From the NCBI RefSeq assembly GCF_000499785.1, contig NZ_HG726027.1:62001-126000 (forward strand): DNA of 64,000 bases. The letters run 5' to 3'. This DNA comes from Bacteroides neonati (lineage in GTDB: Bacteria; Bacteroidota; Bacteroidia; Bacteroidales; Bacteroidaceae). Below are positions 35,476-44,343 of this stretch, one piece after another. The position numbers were made by a program, and so were the translations under genes. Below the pieces are notes generated by a model. The model did not search any database. It was not told the origin of the DNA and was given only the letters and a program-made list of their open reading frames with translations. Numbering within the stretch: position 1 is the first letter of the stretch; each line of letters opens with the position of its first letter.

Positions 35476-38400
35476 GATATTCATGCTTCTGTGCATAGTA
35501 CCGATGATGCTATCTGCTCAAAGTAAGAAACCATCTGTCAGTCCTCCCGGTAACCGGGAGAGCAAGATTGACTCTATCGGACTTGTCAACCTGAAAGAAC
35601 AGATATCACTCATTAACCTGCGTGCTATTGACGAATCCTATCAGCACCTTAAAACCCTGAAAGGATATGATGCAGTTGGTAATCAAAGTAAGATAAACGA
35701 ACTAAAGTCGCTTGTCAATAAAGGGTTCGACGGCATTGATGCTGCTCAACCATCGGCTGTTGCTTCGGCTCAAAGAGCTCTTTTGTTAAAGCGCCAGATA
35801 CTCCTTTCGCATCCGGAACTCGATCGTATTATCCTTGCCCGCTACAAGGTAGGTGAGAAAGCACGTTCGATCAATCCGGGACAGTTGGGAACGCCTCCCA
35901 ATAACTGGAGCAACCAGACCTCGGCACGCAGAGATAAATTCGATGCGGATATTATCGAGATGAGCAACTTGACAGGCGAACCGACTATCCGCACCATCTT
36001 TAAACCGACCAACGGGTCGTCTGTGCCTGATTTACGCCTGCACTGGGATGCCGATCGTGTCATGTTTACCATGAACGAGCCCGGCGACCATCACTGGCAA
36101 GTATACGAAGTAGGGATCGACGGAAAGAACCTGAAGCAAATCACCAACGGATCAAAAGAAGATTTGGACTATTTTGATGCCTGCTATCTGCCCAACGGAA
36201 AGATTATGGTACTGTCTAACGTAGGCGGACAGGGAGTGCCCTGTGTGAACGGAAGCGACCAGGTAGGTAACCTTTGTCTTTTCGACCCCAAAACCAAAGA
36301 GATGCGCCGCCTTACCTTCGATCAGGATGCCAACTGGGGTCCTGTGATGATGCACAACGGTAAGGTGATGTACACTCGTTGGGAGTACGAAGACTTGACG
36401 CACTATTTTTCGCGTTTCGTTATGCACATGAATCCCGACGGAACCGAACAGAAAGCACTCTATGGTAGCGGCTCTGTGTTCCCCAATTCCATCTTCGATA
36501 TGCAGCCATTGCCCAATCATTCAACCCGCTTTGTCGGAGTGATATCGGGTCATCATGGTGTGGTACGTGCCGGCCGTTTGATTATCTTCGATCCTGCCAA
36601 AAGCCGCAAGGAAGAGAAGGGTATGGTGCAGGAAATTCCTTACCGCAACCGTCCCATTATCCCTTTGGTAAAAGATGGATTGGTAGATGGTGTATGGCCA
36701 CAGTTTGTAAAACCCTATCCGGTAGATAACGATTACTTCCTGGTATCGGTCAAGCTAAGTCCTAAATCTTTGTGGGGGCTATATTTGGTCGATGTATACG
36801 ATAACATGACGTTGATTGCGCAGTACGAAGACGAAGGATTGATTCACGCCATTCCTTTGCGTAAAACAAAAACGCCTCCTGCCATCCCCGATAAGACGAA
36901 CATGGCCAACAAAGAAGCCACTGTCTTTATCCAAGATATCTACGAAGGCGAAGGGTTGCCCAATGTACCTCGTGGAACCGTGAAGAAACTTCGTGTGCTC
37001 ACCTATGAATACTCCTATATCAAGTCTCCTTCGGATCATACGGCACAAGGCGTGCAAAGTGGTTGGGACTTGAAACGTAACCTGGGCGAAGTACCCGTAG
37101 AGGAAGATGGTTCGGTACTCTTCAAAGTGCCTGCCAATATGCCTATCTCGGTGCAGCCGTTAGATAGCGAAGGTCGCGCCATTCAGTGGATGCGTAGCTG
37201 GTTTACCGGTATGCCCGGCGAAACCGTATCGTGTGTAGGTTGTCACGAAGACCAGAATCAGATTCCTATCCCTAAACGGGTGATGGCTTCGACTATGGCA
37301 CCTCATAAGTTGCAAACACCCGAAGGCGGTGTGCGCTCCTTTACGTTCGATCTGGAGATACAGCCGGTGCTTGACCGCGCTTGTGTTGCCTGCCACAACG
37401 AAAAGGCGAAGATCGACTTCCGAGGAGGTCGTCGCGACAACGATGATAAGAAGAATCCCAAGCTGTATAGCCGCAGTTACCTGGCTCTTCATCCTTATGT
37501 GCACCGTCAGGGTCCGGAGGCTGGTATGAAGGTATTGAAGCCTTACGAATACTTTGCCGAAGTGAGCCCCTTGCTGCAATTGCTGCGCAACGGACACTAC
37601 GGAGTGAAGCTGACAGATAAGGAGTGGAAAACACTCTACAACTGGATCGATTTCAATGCACCCGATAAAGGTGTGTTCGAGAACCTGAGCGAGTGGGAAG
37701 GCAACGACCAGTATGCCCGACGCATGCAGTTGGCCGATAAATACGGCAACGGTACGGCAGTAGACTGGAAAAAAGAGTTGAAAGACTACGCTGCCTACTT
37801 GGAGAAACAGCCTAAACAAGAAGCGGTAAAACCCGAACAGAAACCGACTAAATACAAAACGGTTTCGGTCAAAGGCTTCCCCTTTGCATCGGTTGTACCG
37901 ACTCCCGAAAAGAAAGTAGTCGAAGTAGCTCCCGGTGTGAAAGTAACCTTTGTGCGTGTTCCTGCCGGCAAGTTTGCCATGGGTAAGAACAAGGCCAATA
38001 GCAACTATGCTCCGCAACACAAAGCCGAAGTGAAAAAGGCTTTCTGGATGAGCGAAACCGAGTTGACCAACGAGCAGGTAAGAGCTTTCTTGCCCGAGCA
38101 CAACTCCCGCTTCTACGATCAGCAATGGAAAGATCACGTGAACGAAGGTTATCCGGCCAACAATCCCGAGCAACCTGCCATCCGCATTAGCTACGACGAA
38201 GCGATGGAGTATTGCAAGAAGGCATCGGCTAAAACCGGACTCAACATCACCCTGCCTACCGAGGTGCAGTGGGAGTGGGCTTGTCGTGCAGGTGCTGATA
38301 CCGACTTCTGGTACGGTTCGCTCAACACCGACTTTGGCGATAAGGAGAATATGGGCGATAAACAACTCAATAAGCTAGCTGTTTCGGGTGTTAATCCGCA

Positions 38401-38737
38401 ACCGGTTTCAGAGAAGAGTTGGGTTTATCCTTATTATACCTGGCATCCCAAAGAAGAGAATGTAGATGATGGTGCTATGCTTCCGATCAAGTGCGGAGGA
38501 TATACCGCCAATGCATTCGGCCTGTACGATATGCACGGAAACGTGGCAGAATGGACACGAAGCGACTACTTGCCTTATCCGTATAAGGAGAAGCTGCAAG
38601 GCACGGGCGATCGTAAAGTGGTGCGTGGAGGTTCGTACATCGATCATCCCAAACACGCCATTGCCGCAGCCCGAAAGGCATTCTATCCCTGGCAATCGGT
38701 ATTCAATGTAGGCGTAAGGCTTATCATCGAAGACTAA
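35465..38737 (+). CDS. HzsA-related di-haem protein fused to FGE-sulfatase (SUMF1) domain
   Basis: 1090 residues. Signal peptide at 1-19. An N-terminal helical region to about residue 140 is followed by a PD40-type beta-propeller (LRLHWDADRVMF, EVGIDGKNLKQITNG). Then comes a region like the hydrazine synthase alpha-subunit middle domain, with two c-type haem sites: CVGCH at 590-594 and CVACH at 640-644. From about residue 825 a formylglycine-generating-enzyme-like domain follows (VRVPAGKFAMG, LPTEVQWEWACRAG, MHGNVAEWTRSD, RKVVRGGSYIDH). Related proteins occur in Planctomycetes and Bacteroidetes but their role is unknown. It should be periplasmic and depend on cytochrome c maturation; a CcsBA gene follows after a terminator-like hairpin. 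Start at 35465 overlaps the preceding stop. Confidence 0.83.
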   Translation: MRNKIFMLLCIVPMMLSAQSKKPSVSPPGNRESKIDSIGLVNLKEQISLINLRAIDESYQHLKTLKGYDAVGNQSKINELKSLVNKGFDGIDAAQPSAVASAQRALLLKRQILLSHPELDRIILARYKVGEKARSINPGQLGTPPNNWSNQTSARRDKFDADIIEMSNLTGEPTIRTIFKPTNGSSVPDLRLHWDADRVMFTMNEPGDHHWQVYEVGIDGKNLKQITNGSKEDLDYFDACYLPNGKIMVLSNVGGQGVPCVNGSDQVGNLCLFDPKTKEMRRLTFDQDANWGPVMMHNGKVMYTRWEYEDLTHYFSRFVMHMNPDGTEQKALYGSGSVFPNSIFDMQPLPNHSTRFVGVISGHHGVVRAGRLIIFDPAKSRKEEKGMVQEIPYRNRPIIPLVKDGLVDGVWPQFVKPYPVDNDYFLVSVKLSPKSLWGLYLVDVYDNMTLIAQYEDEGLIHAIPLRKTKTPPAIPDKTNMANKEATVFIQDIYEGEGLPNVPRGTVKKLRVLTYEYSYIKSPSDHTAQGVQSGWDLKRNLGEVPVEEDGSVLFKVPANMPISVQPLDSEGRAIQWMRSWFTGMPGETVSCVGCHEDQNQIPIPKRVMASTMAPHKLQTPEGGVRSFTFDLEIQPVLDRACVACHNEKAKIDFRGGRRDNDDKKNPKLYSRSYLALHPYVHRQGPEAGMKVLKPYEYFAEVSPLLQLLRNGHYGVKLTDKEWKTLYNWIDFNAPDKGVFENLSEWEGNDQYARRMQLADKYGNGTAVDWKKELKDYAAYLEKQPKQEAVKPEQKPTKYKTVSVKGFPFASVVPTPEKKVVEVAPGVKVTFVRVPAGKFAMGKNKANSNYAPQHKAEVKKAFWMSETELTNEQVRAFLPEHNSRFYDQQWKDHVNEGYPANNPEQPAIRISYDEAMEYCKKASAKTGLNITLPTEVQWEWACRAGADTDFWYGSLNTDFGDKENMGDKQLNKLAVSGVNPQPVSEKSWVYPYYTWHPKEENVDDGAMLPIKCGGYTANAFGLYDMHGNVAEWTRSDYLPYPYKEKLQGTGDRKVVRGGSYIDHPKHAIAAARKAFYPWQSVFNVGVRLIIED

Positions 38738-38748
38738 TATGTAATAGA

Positions 38749-38790
38749 AGAGGAGGATATGTACACACAAGGTACATACCCTCCTCTGTT
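38749..38790 (+). terminator. Hairpin with T-run between the HzsA-like gene and ccsBA
   Basis: Arms 38749-38764 and 38772-38787 pair at 15 of 16 positions (one A-C mismatch) around a 7-base loop and are followed by TGTTTTTAA. It is a good intrinsic terminator that would lower but not necessarily abolish ccsBA expression from the upstream promoter. Confidence 0.8.
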
Positions 38791-38814
38791 TTTAACGGTC
38801 ATACCCTAACCTAA

Positions 38815-41280
38815 ATGAAAATAATATCCTCCTTCGCTACTACCCTCTGGTTGTTACTGCTTTATGCCTTTCTGCTGGCAGTGGCTACGTTTATCGAAAA
38901 ATACCAAGGGAGCACCACCGCTCGCGAATTGATTTACAACAACTATGTTTTCTATCTGCTGCAAGGGCTGATGGCTGTCAACTTCATTGCAGTGGCAGTG
39001 AAGCAATTAAGACAACCTGCGCAACAGAAGAACCGAAAGACGGGCATGCTGATTTTTCATCTGGCACTCATCGTTATTCTTGTTGGTGCATGGGTCACCG
39101 CTACCTTCTCTACCGAAGGAGTGATACACTTACGCGAAGGCGAAGCAACCACTACCATGTGGGTGGTCAAACCGGGTACACAGCCCGGTGCCGATCAGTC
39201 ACAGACGGCTGTTCTTCCTTTTCAAATCAAACTCAACGACTTTAAACTGATGCGCTATCCGGGTTCGCAAAGCCCATCGGCCTACGAAAGTCATGTCGTG
39301 ATTACCGGCACCGACGGTCAACGCGCTGAAGTAATATCCATGAACAATGTGGTGCAACAAGATGGTTACCGCTTGTATCAATCTTCGTTCGATAAGGACG
39401 AACAAGGTACGGTGCTCACCGTGAACCACGATACGGTAGGTAGCACCATTACCTATACCGGCTATTTCATACTGCTTATCGGTATTCTGTGGATACTGTT
39501 AGGACGTTCTTCCCGCTTTGCCATGCTCAACCGCCAGCTGAAGGAGCTGACGGATAAGCATTCGAAAGCTATGATATGGATGCTGTTTGCCTTGTGCTCG
39601 GCTCCCGCTCTTTCTGCCGCTACGGTCAACCCTTCCGTTGCCGAACCGACCGATGCACCCCAAACAGTGATCAATGCCGATCATGCTCGCGAATACGGTA
39701 AACTACTCGTTCAATGTGCCAGCGGGCGAATTGAACCGGTTGATACCTATGCTACCAAACTACTGCGCAAACTCTACAGAGACGATACATACCGCGGACT
39801 GAGCGGAACACAAGTCATACTGGGCATCATTGCCAACCCCGAACAATGGCAAAACGAACCGCTCATTCGTTTGGGCAACGAAGAGATACATACGCTCTTG
39901 GGTGGTGCTACTTCGGGTAAGTATGTCACCTTTCACTCCCTGTTCGACGAAGAGGGGAATTATAAACTCACTCTTCCCTTGCAGAAACTTTACGAACGCC
40001 CCTCGGCACAACGAACAAAATTAGAAAAAGACCTTGTGAAGCTCGACGAACGGGTCAATATCTTCTATGCTCTTCAGCAAGGAGAAATGATGAATATACT
40101 TCCACTCAAGGACGATGCTGCACATAAGTGGTATTCGCCCGGCGAAGACCTCTCTGCATTTTCGGGACGCGACTCTCTGTTTGCCGCCAAGATATTCGGT
40201 TGGTACGTCCAAGAACTGGTCGAAGCGCAGCATACGGGCAACTATGCGCCAGCCAAAGAGGTGATCGGGATGATCAATACCTATCAGCATGCACAGGCAC
40301 ATCAATCGCTGATTAACGAAGGGCGCATCCGGGCAGAGCTCTGCTACAACCGTCTTAATCTTTTTGCACACGCTTCCAAAGCCTATCTGATGAGTGGGGT
40401 CGTACTACTTATTTTGCTTATCTTTGGTATTCTCTACCCCCAACAACGCAAATGGAGGCTGGCAGGATACTTCTTTATCGGTCTGCCCGTTCTCGTCTTT
40501 CTGGCACATACGGCCGGAATCGGTATGCGGTGGTACATCTCTGGACAGGCTCCCTGGAGCAATGCTTACGAGTCGATGATCTATGTGGCTTGGGCTTCGG
40601 CATTGGGCGGACTGCTTTTCATTCGTCGCTCACCCATTACGTTGTCGCTGGCAACCATTCTGGCGGGTGTCATTCTCTTTGTGGCGAACCTCAATTCGAT
40701 GGATCCCGAGATTACACCCTTGGTACCTGTACTGCAATCGTATTGGCTGATGATTCACGTAGCCGTGATTACAGCCAGTTATGGCTTCTTCGGTATCAGC
40801 TTTCTTATCGGTTCGCTCACGATCGGTACGTTGGCTTTCAGCAAACGCCTGCAAGCGTTGGAACCGAAATTGCAAGAGCTGCGCATCATCAATGAGATGT
40901 GTATCACCATCGGGTTGTGCCTGCTTACGGCAGGCACGTTCATCGGTGCCATTTGGGCGAACGAATCCTGGGGGCGCTATTGGGGATGGGACCCGAAAGA
41001 GACTTGGGCACTGATTACAATGATTGTCTATGCGCTGGTGCTGCATGCCCGTTTGGTGAAGCGCTTCCGCACCATGCTGGCATTCTCCGTCCTTTCCGTA
41101 TATGCGCTATCGTCTGTGTTGATGACCTACTTTGGAGTGAATTACTACCTGGCGGGGCTGCACTCTTATGGAAGCACCGAAGCACCCGTAGCCGTTCACC
41201 TGCTGATTGGGTTGTATGGGGTGATTACGGTGATAACAATAAGGGCTTTTTTCAAAAGAAGTACTCAAAAAGCTGATTGA
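38815..41280 (+). CDS. ccsBA: Cytochrome c biogenesis protein CcsBA (ResB-ResC fusion)
   Basis: 821 residues. System II cytochrome c synthetase: exports haem and attaches it to CxxCH motifs on the outer side of the membrane. The N-terminal ResB/CcsB half has four membrane segments (LLLLYAFLLAVATF, GMLIFHLALIVILVGAWV, others) and a periplasmic region. The C-terminal CcsA half has the haem-handling WWD motif WGRYWGWDPKETW near residue 725 and flanking helices. Fusions of this type are usual in Bacteroidetes, often next to nrfHA; here the neighbours are two other c-haem proteins. It starts 25 bases after a terminator hairpin, so it may rely on read-through or an unseen promoter. Confidence 0.92.
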   Translation: MKIISSFATTLWLLLLYAFLLAVATFIEKYQGSTTARELIYNNYVFYLLQGLMAVNFIAVAVKQLRQPAQQKNRKTGMLIFHLALIVILVGAWVTATFSTEGVIHLREGEATTTMWVVKPGTQPGADQSQTAVLPFQIKLNDFKLMRYPGSQSPSAYESHVVITGTDGQRAEVISMNNVVQQDGYRLYQSSFDKDEQGTVLTVNHDTVGSTITYTGYFILLIGILWILLGRSSRFAMLNRQLKELTDKHSKAMIWMLFALCSAPALSAATVNPSVAEPTDAPQTVINADHAREYGKLLVQCASGRIEPVDTYATKLLRKLYRDDTYRGLSGTQVILGIIANPEQWQNEPLIRLGNEEIHTLLGGATSGKYVTFHSLFDEEGNYKLTLPLQKLYERPSAQRTKLEKDLVKLDERVNIFYALQQGEMMNILPLKDDAAHKWYSPGEDLSAFSGRDSLFAAKIFGWYVQELVEAQHTGNYAPAKEVIGMINTYQHAQAHQSLINEGRIRAELCYNRLNLFAHASKAYLMSGVVLLILLIFGILYPQQRKWRLAGYFFIGLPVLVFLAHTAGIGMRWYISGQAPWSNAYESMIYVAWASALGGLLFIRRSPITLSLATILAGVILFVANLNSMDPEITPLVPVLQSYWLMIHVAVITASYGFFGISFLIGSLTIGTLAFSKRLQALEPKLQELRIINEMCITIGLCLLTAGTFIGAIWANESWGRYWGWDPKETWALITMIVYALVLHARLVKRFRTMLAFSVLSVYALSSVLMTYFGVNYYLAGLHSYGSTEAPVAVHLLIGLYGVITVITIRAFFKRSTQKAD

Positions 41281-41318
41281 TACCTTTCCTTTTTCCTTTT
41301 TGATGCCGAGTAAACCAC

Positions 41319-41405
41319 CTTCTCACCTATGTGGGGAAGTCTTCTCACCTAGGTGGGTAGACTTCCCCACACGGGTGAGAATATCTCCCCACCTAGGTGA
41401 GAAAG
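41319..41405. repeat. Four ~22-base quasi-palindromic repeat units
   Basis: Units start at about 41319, 41341, 41362 and 41384. The first two read TTCTCACCTANGTGGG and the last two are their reverse complements (CCCCACCTAGGTGAGAA). Unit 1 matches the complement of unit 3 at 19 of 21 positions. Each unit is itself nearly self-complementary. They lie between ccsBA and the next gene and would fold into one large or several small hairpins; not a CRISPR. Confidence 0.75.
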
Positions 41406-41537
41406 CAAAAATGAGCAGAGCAAACAGGCGTTATCTACCGTCGAAATGCGCAACTTCCCCCGAGCAAACCGATGAAGAACGCACCTCTGTGTAATGGAAA
41501 AACGTCGCGATAGAGATCTTGGTACTGAAAAAATAAG

Positions 41538-41545
41538 TAAGTTTG
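41538..41545 (+). promoter_or_regulatory. -7 element (TAAGTTTG) before the ATP-grasp-like gene
   Basis: Exact TAnnTTTG match 34 bases before the start at 41580; a TTGG at 41519-41522 is 16-17 bases upstream, slightly short of the usual spacing. Confidence 0.45.
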
Positions 41546-41579
41546 CCGAATAATATTCACCCGAGTAAACAAACATGCT

Positions 41580-42776
41580 ATGTCCTCTCAGCGACTCTAC
41601 CTCTTCAACCCCGACAATGACTTGGCTCTGGCCAATGGCGATACCAACTACATGCCCCCTGCTTCGGCTAGGCAGATGGTGGCCGATTTGGCTCTTCTAC
41701 CCGTTTGGTATGCCGAGGCGGAGAGTTTCGTTCTCGCCCCTTCGGCTTATAATCAAGCTTTTTTAAAGGAGATGCAGGCTGCTTTGCCACTCCCCGTTAC
41801 CTTGATGACCGCCAGCGAACTGGCTACTACGCCCTCTCTTCACCCGATGCCTTGGGGGTGGAACGCAGCCTTGCGCAAACAGTTGGGGCAGGGAGGTATA
41901 TCGGACAACGAACTGCCTGCGCCCGAAGCAATCGTGAAGCTCCGCTACCTATCACACCGCCAACGGGCAGTCGAGCTGTTGCCACGGTTGCAAATGAGCC
42001 CCGGCTTCTGCGGCCAATCGGCCTATCTAACCGATGCAGAGGCGTGGAAACATTTTGTTGAAACGCACGATCATTCGTTGCTCAAAGCCCCTTTGTCGGG
42101 AAGTGGCAAGGGGCTGAACCGCTGTCGTGGGGTGTTTAGCTCCTTTGTGTCGGGCTGGTGTGCGCGAGTGGCGCATACGCAGGGTGGGGTAGTGGCAGAA
42201 CCGGTGTATGACAAGGTCGAAGATTTCGCCATGGAGTTTCGAGCCGATGGAAAGGGTACTGTGTGCTTTGCTGGTTATTCGCTCTTTGCCACCACGGCAA
42301 GCGGAGCTTACGAAGGCAATCTGCTTCTGTCCGATGAGGCGATTGAGCAGCGGTTGTCGGCTTATGTGCCTCTATCCGATATCAAGCAATTGAGGCAGCG
42401 GTTGGAACAAGAGTTGGCCGCTTTGATCGGTTTCGATTACGTTGGATTTCTGGGAGTAGATATGATGATTTGTCGCTTTGCCGATGCGGATCCTTTGTAT
42501 CGGATACATCCGTGTGTCGAGATCAATTTGCGTATGAACATGGGCATGGTTGCCCGTTGCCTCTACGATCGTTATGTAGTACCGGGCGGAGAAGGTGTGT
42601 TTCGGGTCGCCTATCATGCTACACCCGGAGAAGCGTTGACGGAGCATGAACGCATGGCAACAGAATATCCTTTACGCATTGGCGGGGGAAGAGTACTTTC
42701 GGGCTATCTGCCGTTGGTGCCCGTTACGGCTCGCAGTTTATATACGGCTTGGATACGTATCGACCCGCCTATTTGA
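41580..42776 (+). CDS. ATP-grasp-like protein of unknown function
   Basis: 398 residues, no signal peptide or membrane segment. The N-terminus LYLFNPDNDLALANG is distinctive. The middle has SLLKAPLSGSGKGL (about residue 167), which looks like the first ATP-grasp phosphate loop, and the end has IHPCVEINLRMNMG (about residue 310), where ATP-grasp enzymes carry their Mg-binding Glu and Asn. A carboxylate-amine ligase-like reaction would follow from that fold, but no substrate can be named. The last 8 bases overlap the 3' end of the convergent GHL10 gene. Confidence 0.6.
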   Translation: MSSQRLYLFNPDNDLALANGDTNYMPPASARQMVADLALLPVWYAEAESFVLAPSAYNQAFLKEMQAALPLPVTLMTASELATTPSLHPMPWGWNAALRKQLGQGGISDNELPAPEAIVKLRYLSHRQRAVELLPRLQMSPGFCGQSAYLTDAEAWKHFVETHDHSLLKAPLSGSGKGLNRCRGVFSSFVSGWCARVAHTQGGVVAEPVYDKVEDFAMEFRADGKGTVCFAGYSLFATTASGAYEGNLLLSDEAIEQRLSAYVPLSDIKQLRQRLEQELAALIGFDYVGFLGVDMMICRFADADPLYRIHPCVEINLRMNMGMVARCLYDRYVVPGGEGVFRVAYHATPGEALTEHERMATEYPLRIGGGRVLSGYLPLVPVTARSLYTAWIRIDPPI

Positions 42777-44226
42777 CCGCTTGTACGGCAGGTCCTTCAT
42801 TGCCGTAGCGGTCGATGGCCGTAACGGCGAAGTAGCGTTTGTTCCTCCACGGGTAGAGGCTTGCATACGTATAACCGGTGCCTCGGATGCTTTGTGCCAC
42901 AATATTCTCGGGCAGGGTGGTATCTACCGGATAAGTGTTTGAGGCATAAATAACATAGAGCGGTGCATTTTTCGGATCATTGTCCGTTGCCGCCGTCCAG
43001 CTTAGTTCGGTGTATCCGTTGGCGGTGGTTGCCGTGAGTTGCGAAGGGGCACTGGGTGCTACCTTGTCCAACCAAGGCATGGCAGGCTGCAAGGCAGGAT
43101 AAGCGTAGAAGTTATCCGCCAGTTCGGTGTAGATGCCTTGTGTATCGTCCATCAGGTATTTCATTCGGTAATGGCCCTGACCCGCCAGCTGGTGCTTGCG
43201 GGTGAAGTACATCTGCCGGTCTATCTCATCGCGTGTCCAGTTGCCTTCTCTCGGATCGAGAAAGTAGATGCCCAGACCGGGAATCACCTGCCGGCCGTTG
43301 CTCTGCTCTTGCCAATCCAAGGCGAAGGGATAGAAGCTGTTGCCCTGAAAGTACATCATCGGATAGATCTGATCCTGTATTCCTTCGCCCATCCATCCTT
43401 GCGGATCTTGGTAGACGGTATGAAACGCATTCCACCCACGCGATGAATAGCGGGATGTATCGCGGTATTTCCCTACGGGGCAGGTGCTAACCTTCACCCA
43501 AGGTTTCAGGCTTTTTACTCCTTTATATATATAGCGAACGATTTCAGTGAGGTTGTCTCGCCGAAACTCTGCCAGTGACCGTCCCTTACCGTAACGGCGG
43601 AAGTCGTAACTATCCGGGAAGCGAGGTGCATGCTCGGGATAGCGCAGGTAGTCGAAGTGTACCCCATCGATATCGTAACGGCTCACTACCTCACGGACAA
43701 GTTTCATCAAGTACTCTTTGGTTCCCGGATGCGCGGGATTGAGGAAGTATTCGTTTTTATAAGGCACACAGATATCGCGCTGACGCTTCGTAACCGATTG
43801 AGAACCCAAGGAGGCAACGTGTTTCTTATTGCCCAGTGGGATGGCTACCATCCAAGCATGACATTCCATACCCCGTTTGTGGCACTCTTCGATGGCAAAA
43901 GCCAAGGGATCATAACCGGGATTGCCGTTTACCTTGCCTGTGAGGATGGAGTTGAAAGGCTCGATAGCCGAAGGATAGAGCACATCGCCCCGGGTGCGCG
44001 TCTGAAACAGAACGGTGTTAAAGTTGGCTTCCTTGAGTTTGTCGAGTATCTCTATGAGTTCCGCCTGCTGTTTGCGAATGCTTGCAGGAGTGATTGCTTT
44101 GGTCTGGGGCCAGTCGAGTCCGTAGACTGCTGTTACCCAAGCAGCACGAACTTCGTACTTAGGTTGTGCCTGCGCAGAGGCACACAGAAAAAAGAGAAGT
44201 AAAGAAAAGAGTATAGTGTGGCGCAT
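42769..44226 (-). CDS. Exported GHL10 (DUF187) family glycoside-hydrolase-like protein with FN3 domain
   Basis: 485 residues. Signal peptide at 1-20. The GHL10 barrel runs from about 24 to 365 with EVRAAWVTAVYGLDWP, NTVLFQTRTRGDVLYPS, ECHKRGMECHAWM and VHFDYLRYP. The C-terminal 90 residues are fibronectin type III-like (GYTELSWTAATDNDP). The family is predicted to hydrolyse glycans, possibly cell-wall or surface polymers, but no activity is assigned. A paralogue lies at 49477-50985. Divergent from the CstA gene; its 3' end overlaps the ATP-grasp-like gene. Confidence 0.82.
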   Translation of the reverse strand: MRHTILFSLLLFFLCASAQAQPKYEVRAAWVTAVYGLDWPQTKAITPASIRKQQAELIEILDKLKEANFNTVLFQTRTRGDVLYPSAIEPFNSILTGKVNGNPGYDPLAFAIEECHKRGMECHAWMVAIPLGNKKHVASLGSQSVTKRQRDICVPYKNEYFLNPAHPGTKEYLMKLVREVVSRYDIDGVHFDYLRYPEHAPRFPDSYDFRRYGKGRSLAEFRRDNLTEIVRYIYKGVKSLKPWVKVSTCPVGKYRDTSRYSSRGWNAFHTVYQDPQGWMGEGIQDQIYPMMYFQGNSFYPFALDWQEQSNGRQVIPGLGIYFLDPREGNWTRDEIDRQMYFTRKHQLAGQGHYRMKYLMDDTQGIYTELADNFYAYPALQPAMPWLDKVAPSAPSQLTATTANGYTELSWTAATDNDPKNAPLYVIYASNTYPVDTTLPENIVAQSIRGTGYTYASLYPWRNKRYFAVTAIDRYGNEGPAVQAVK

Positions 44227-44255
44227 GGCTTCTTTAGTTTTGTTTTAAATTGCGG

Positions 44256-44263
44256 CAAAGTTA
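44256..44263 (-). promoter_or_regulatory. -7 element (TAACTTTG) before the GHL10 gene
   Basis: The minus strand reads TAACTTTG, an exact TAnnTTTG match 29 bases before the start at 44226. No clear -33 element at the preferred distance. Confidence 0.45.
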
Positions 44264-44281
44264 GCAAAAGTGGCGGTATTG

Positions 44282-44313
44282 TTGCGCTGTTTCGTGAGAT
44301 TATGTTACATTTG
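44282..44313 (+). promoter_or_regulatory. Promoter of the CstA-family gene
   Basis: TTG (44282-44284), 21 bases, TACATTTG (44306-44313): a full match to the Bacteroidetes promoter. It lies 30 bases before the ATG at 44344 and rules out the longer in-frame start at 44218. Confidence 0.7.
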
Positions 44314-44343
44314 TGGCAGTTATTGGTAGACAAGAAACACGCT

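Noticed and set aside
37160..38365. 401-codon open frame on the minus strand
   Set aside because: It lies entirely antisense to the HzsA/SUMF1 gene, whose haem and FGE motifs are clear. The antisense product has no recognisable domain, promoter or start context.
41319..41405. CRISPR array
   Set aside because: Units are about 22 bases, directly adjacent with no unique spacers, inverted relative to one another, and no cas gene is nearby.
44218..44343. Longer start for the CstA-family transporter
   Set aside because: A full promoter lies inside this stretch, so translation from 44218 would precede the transcript start.
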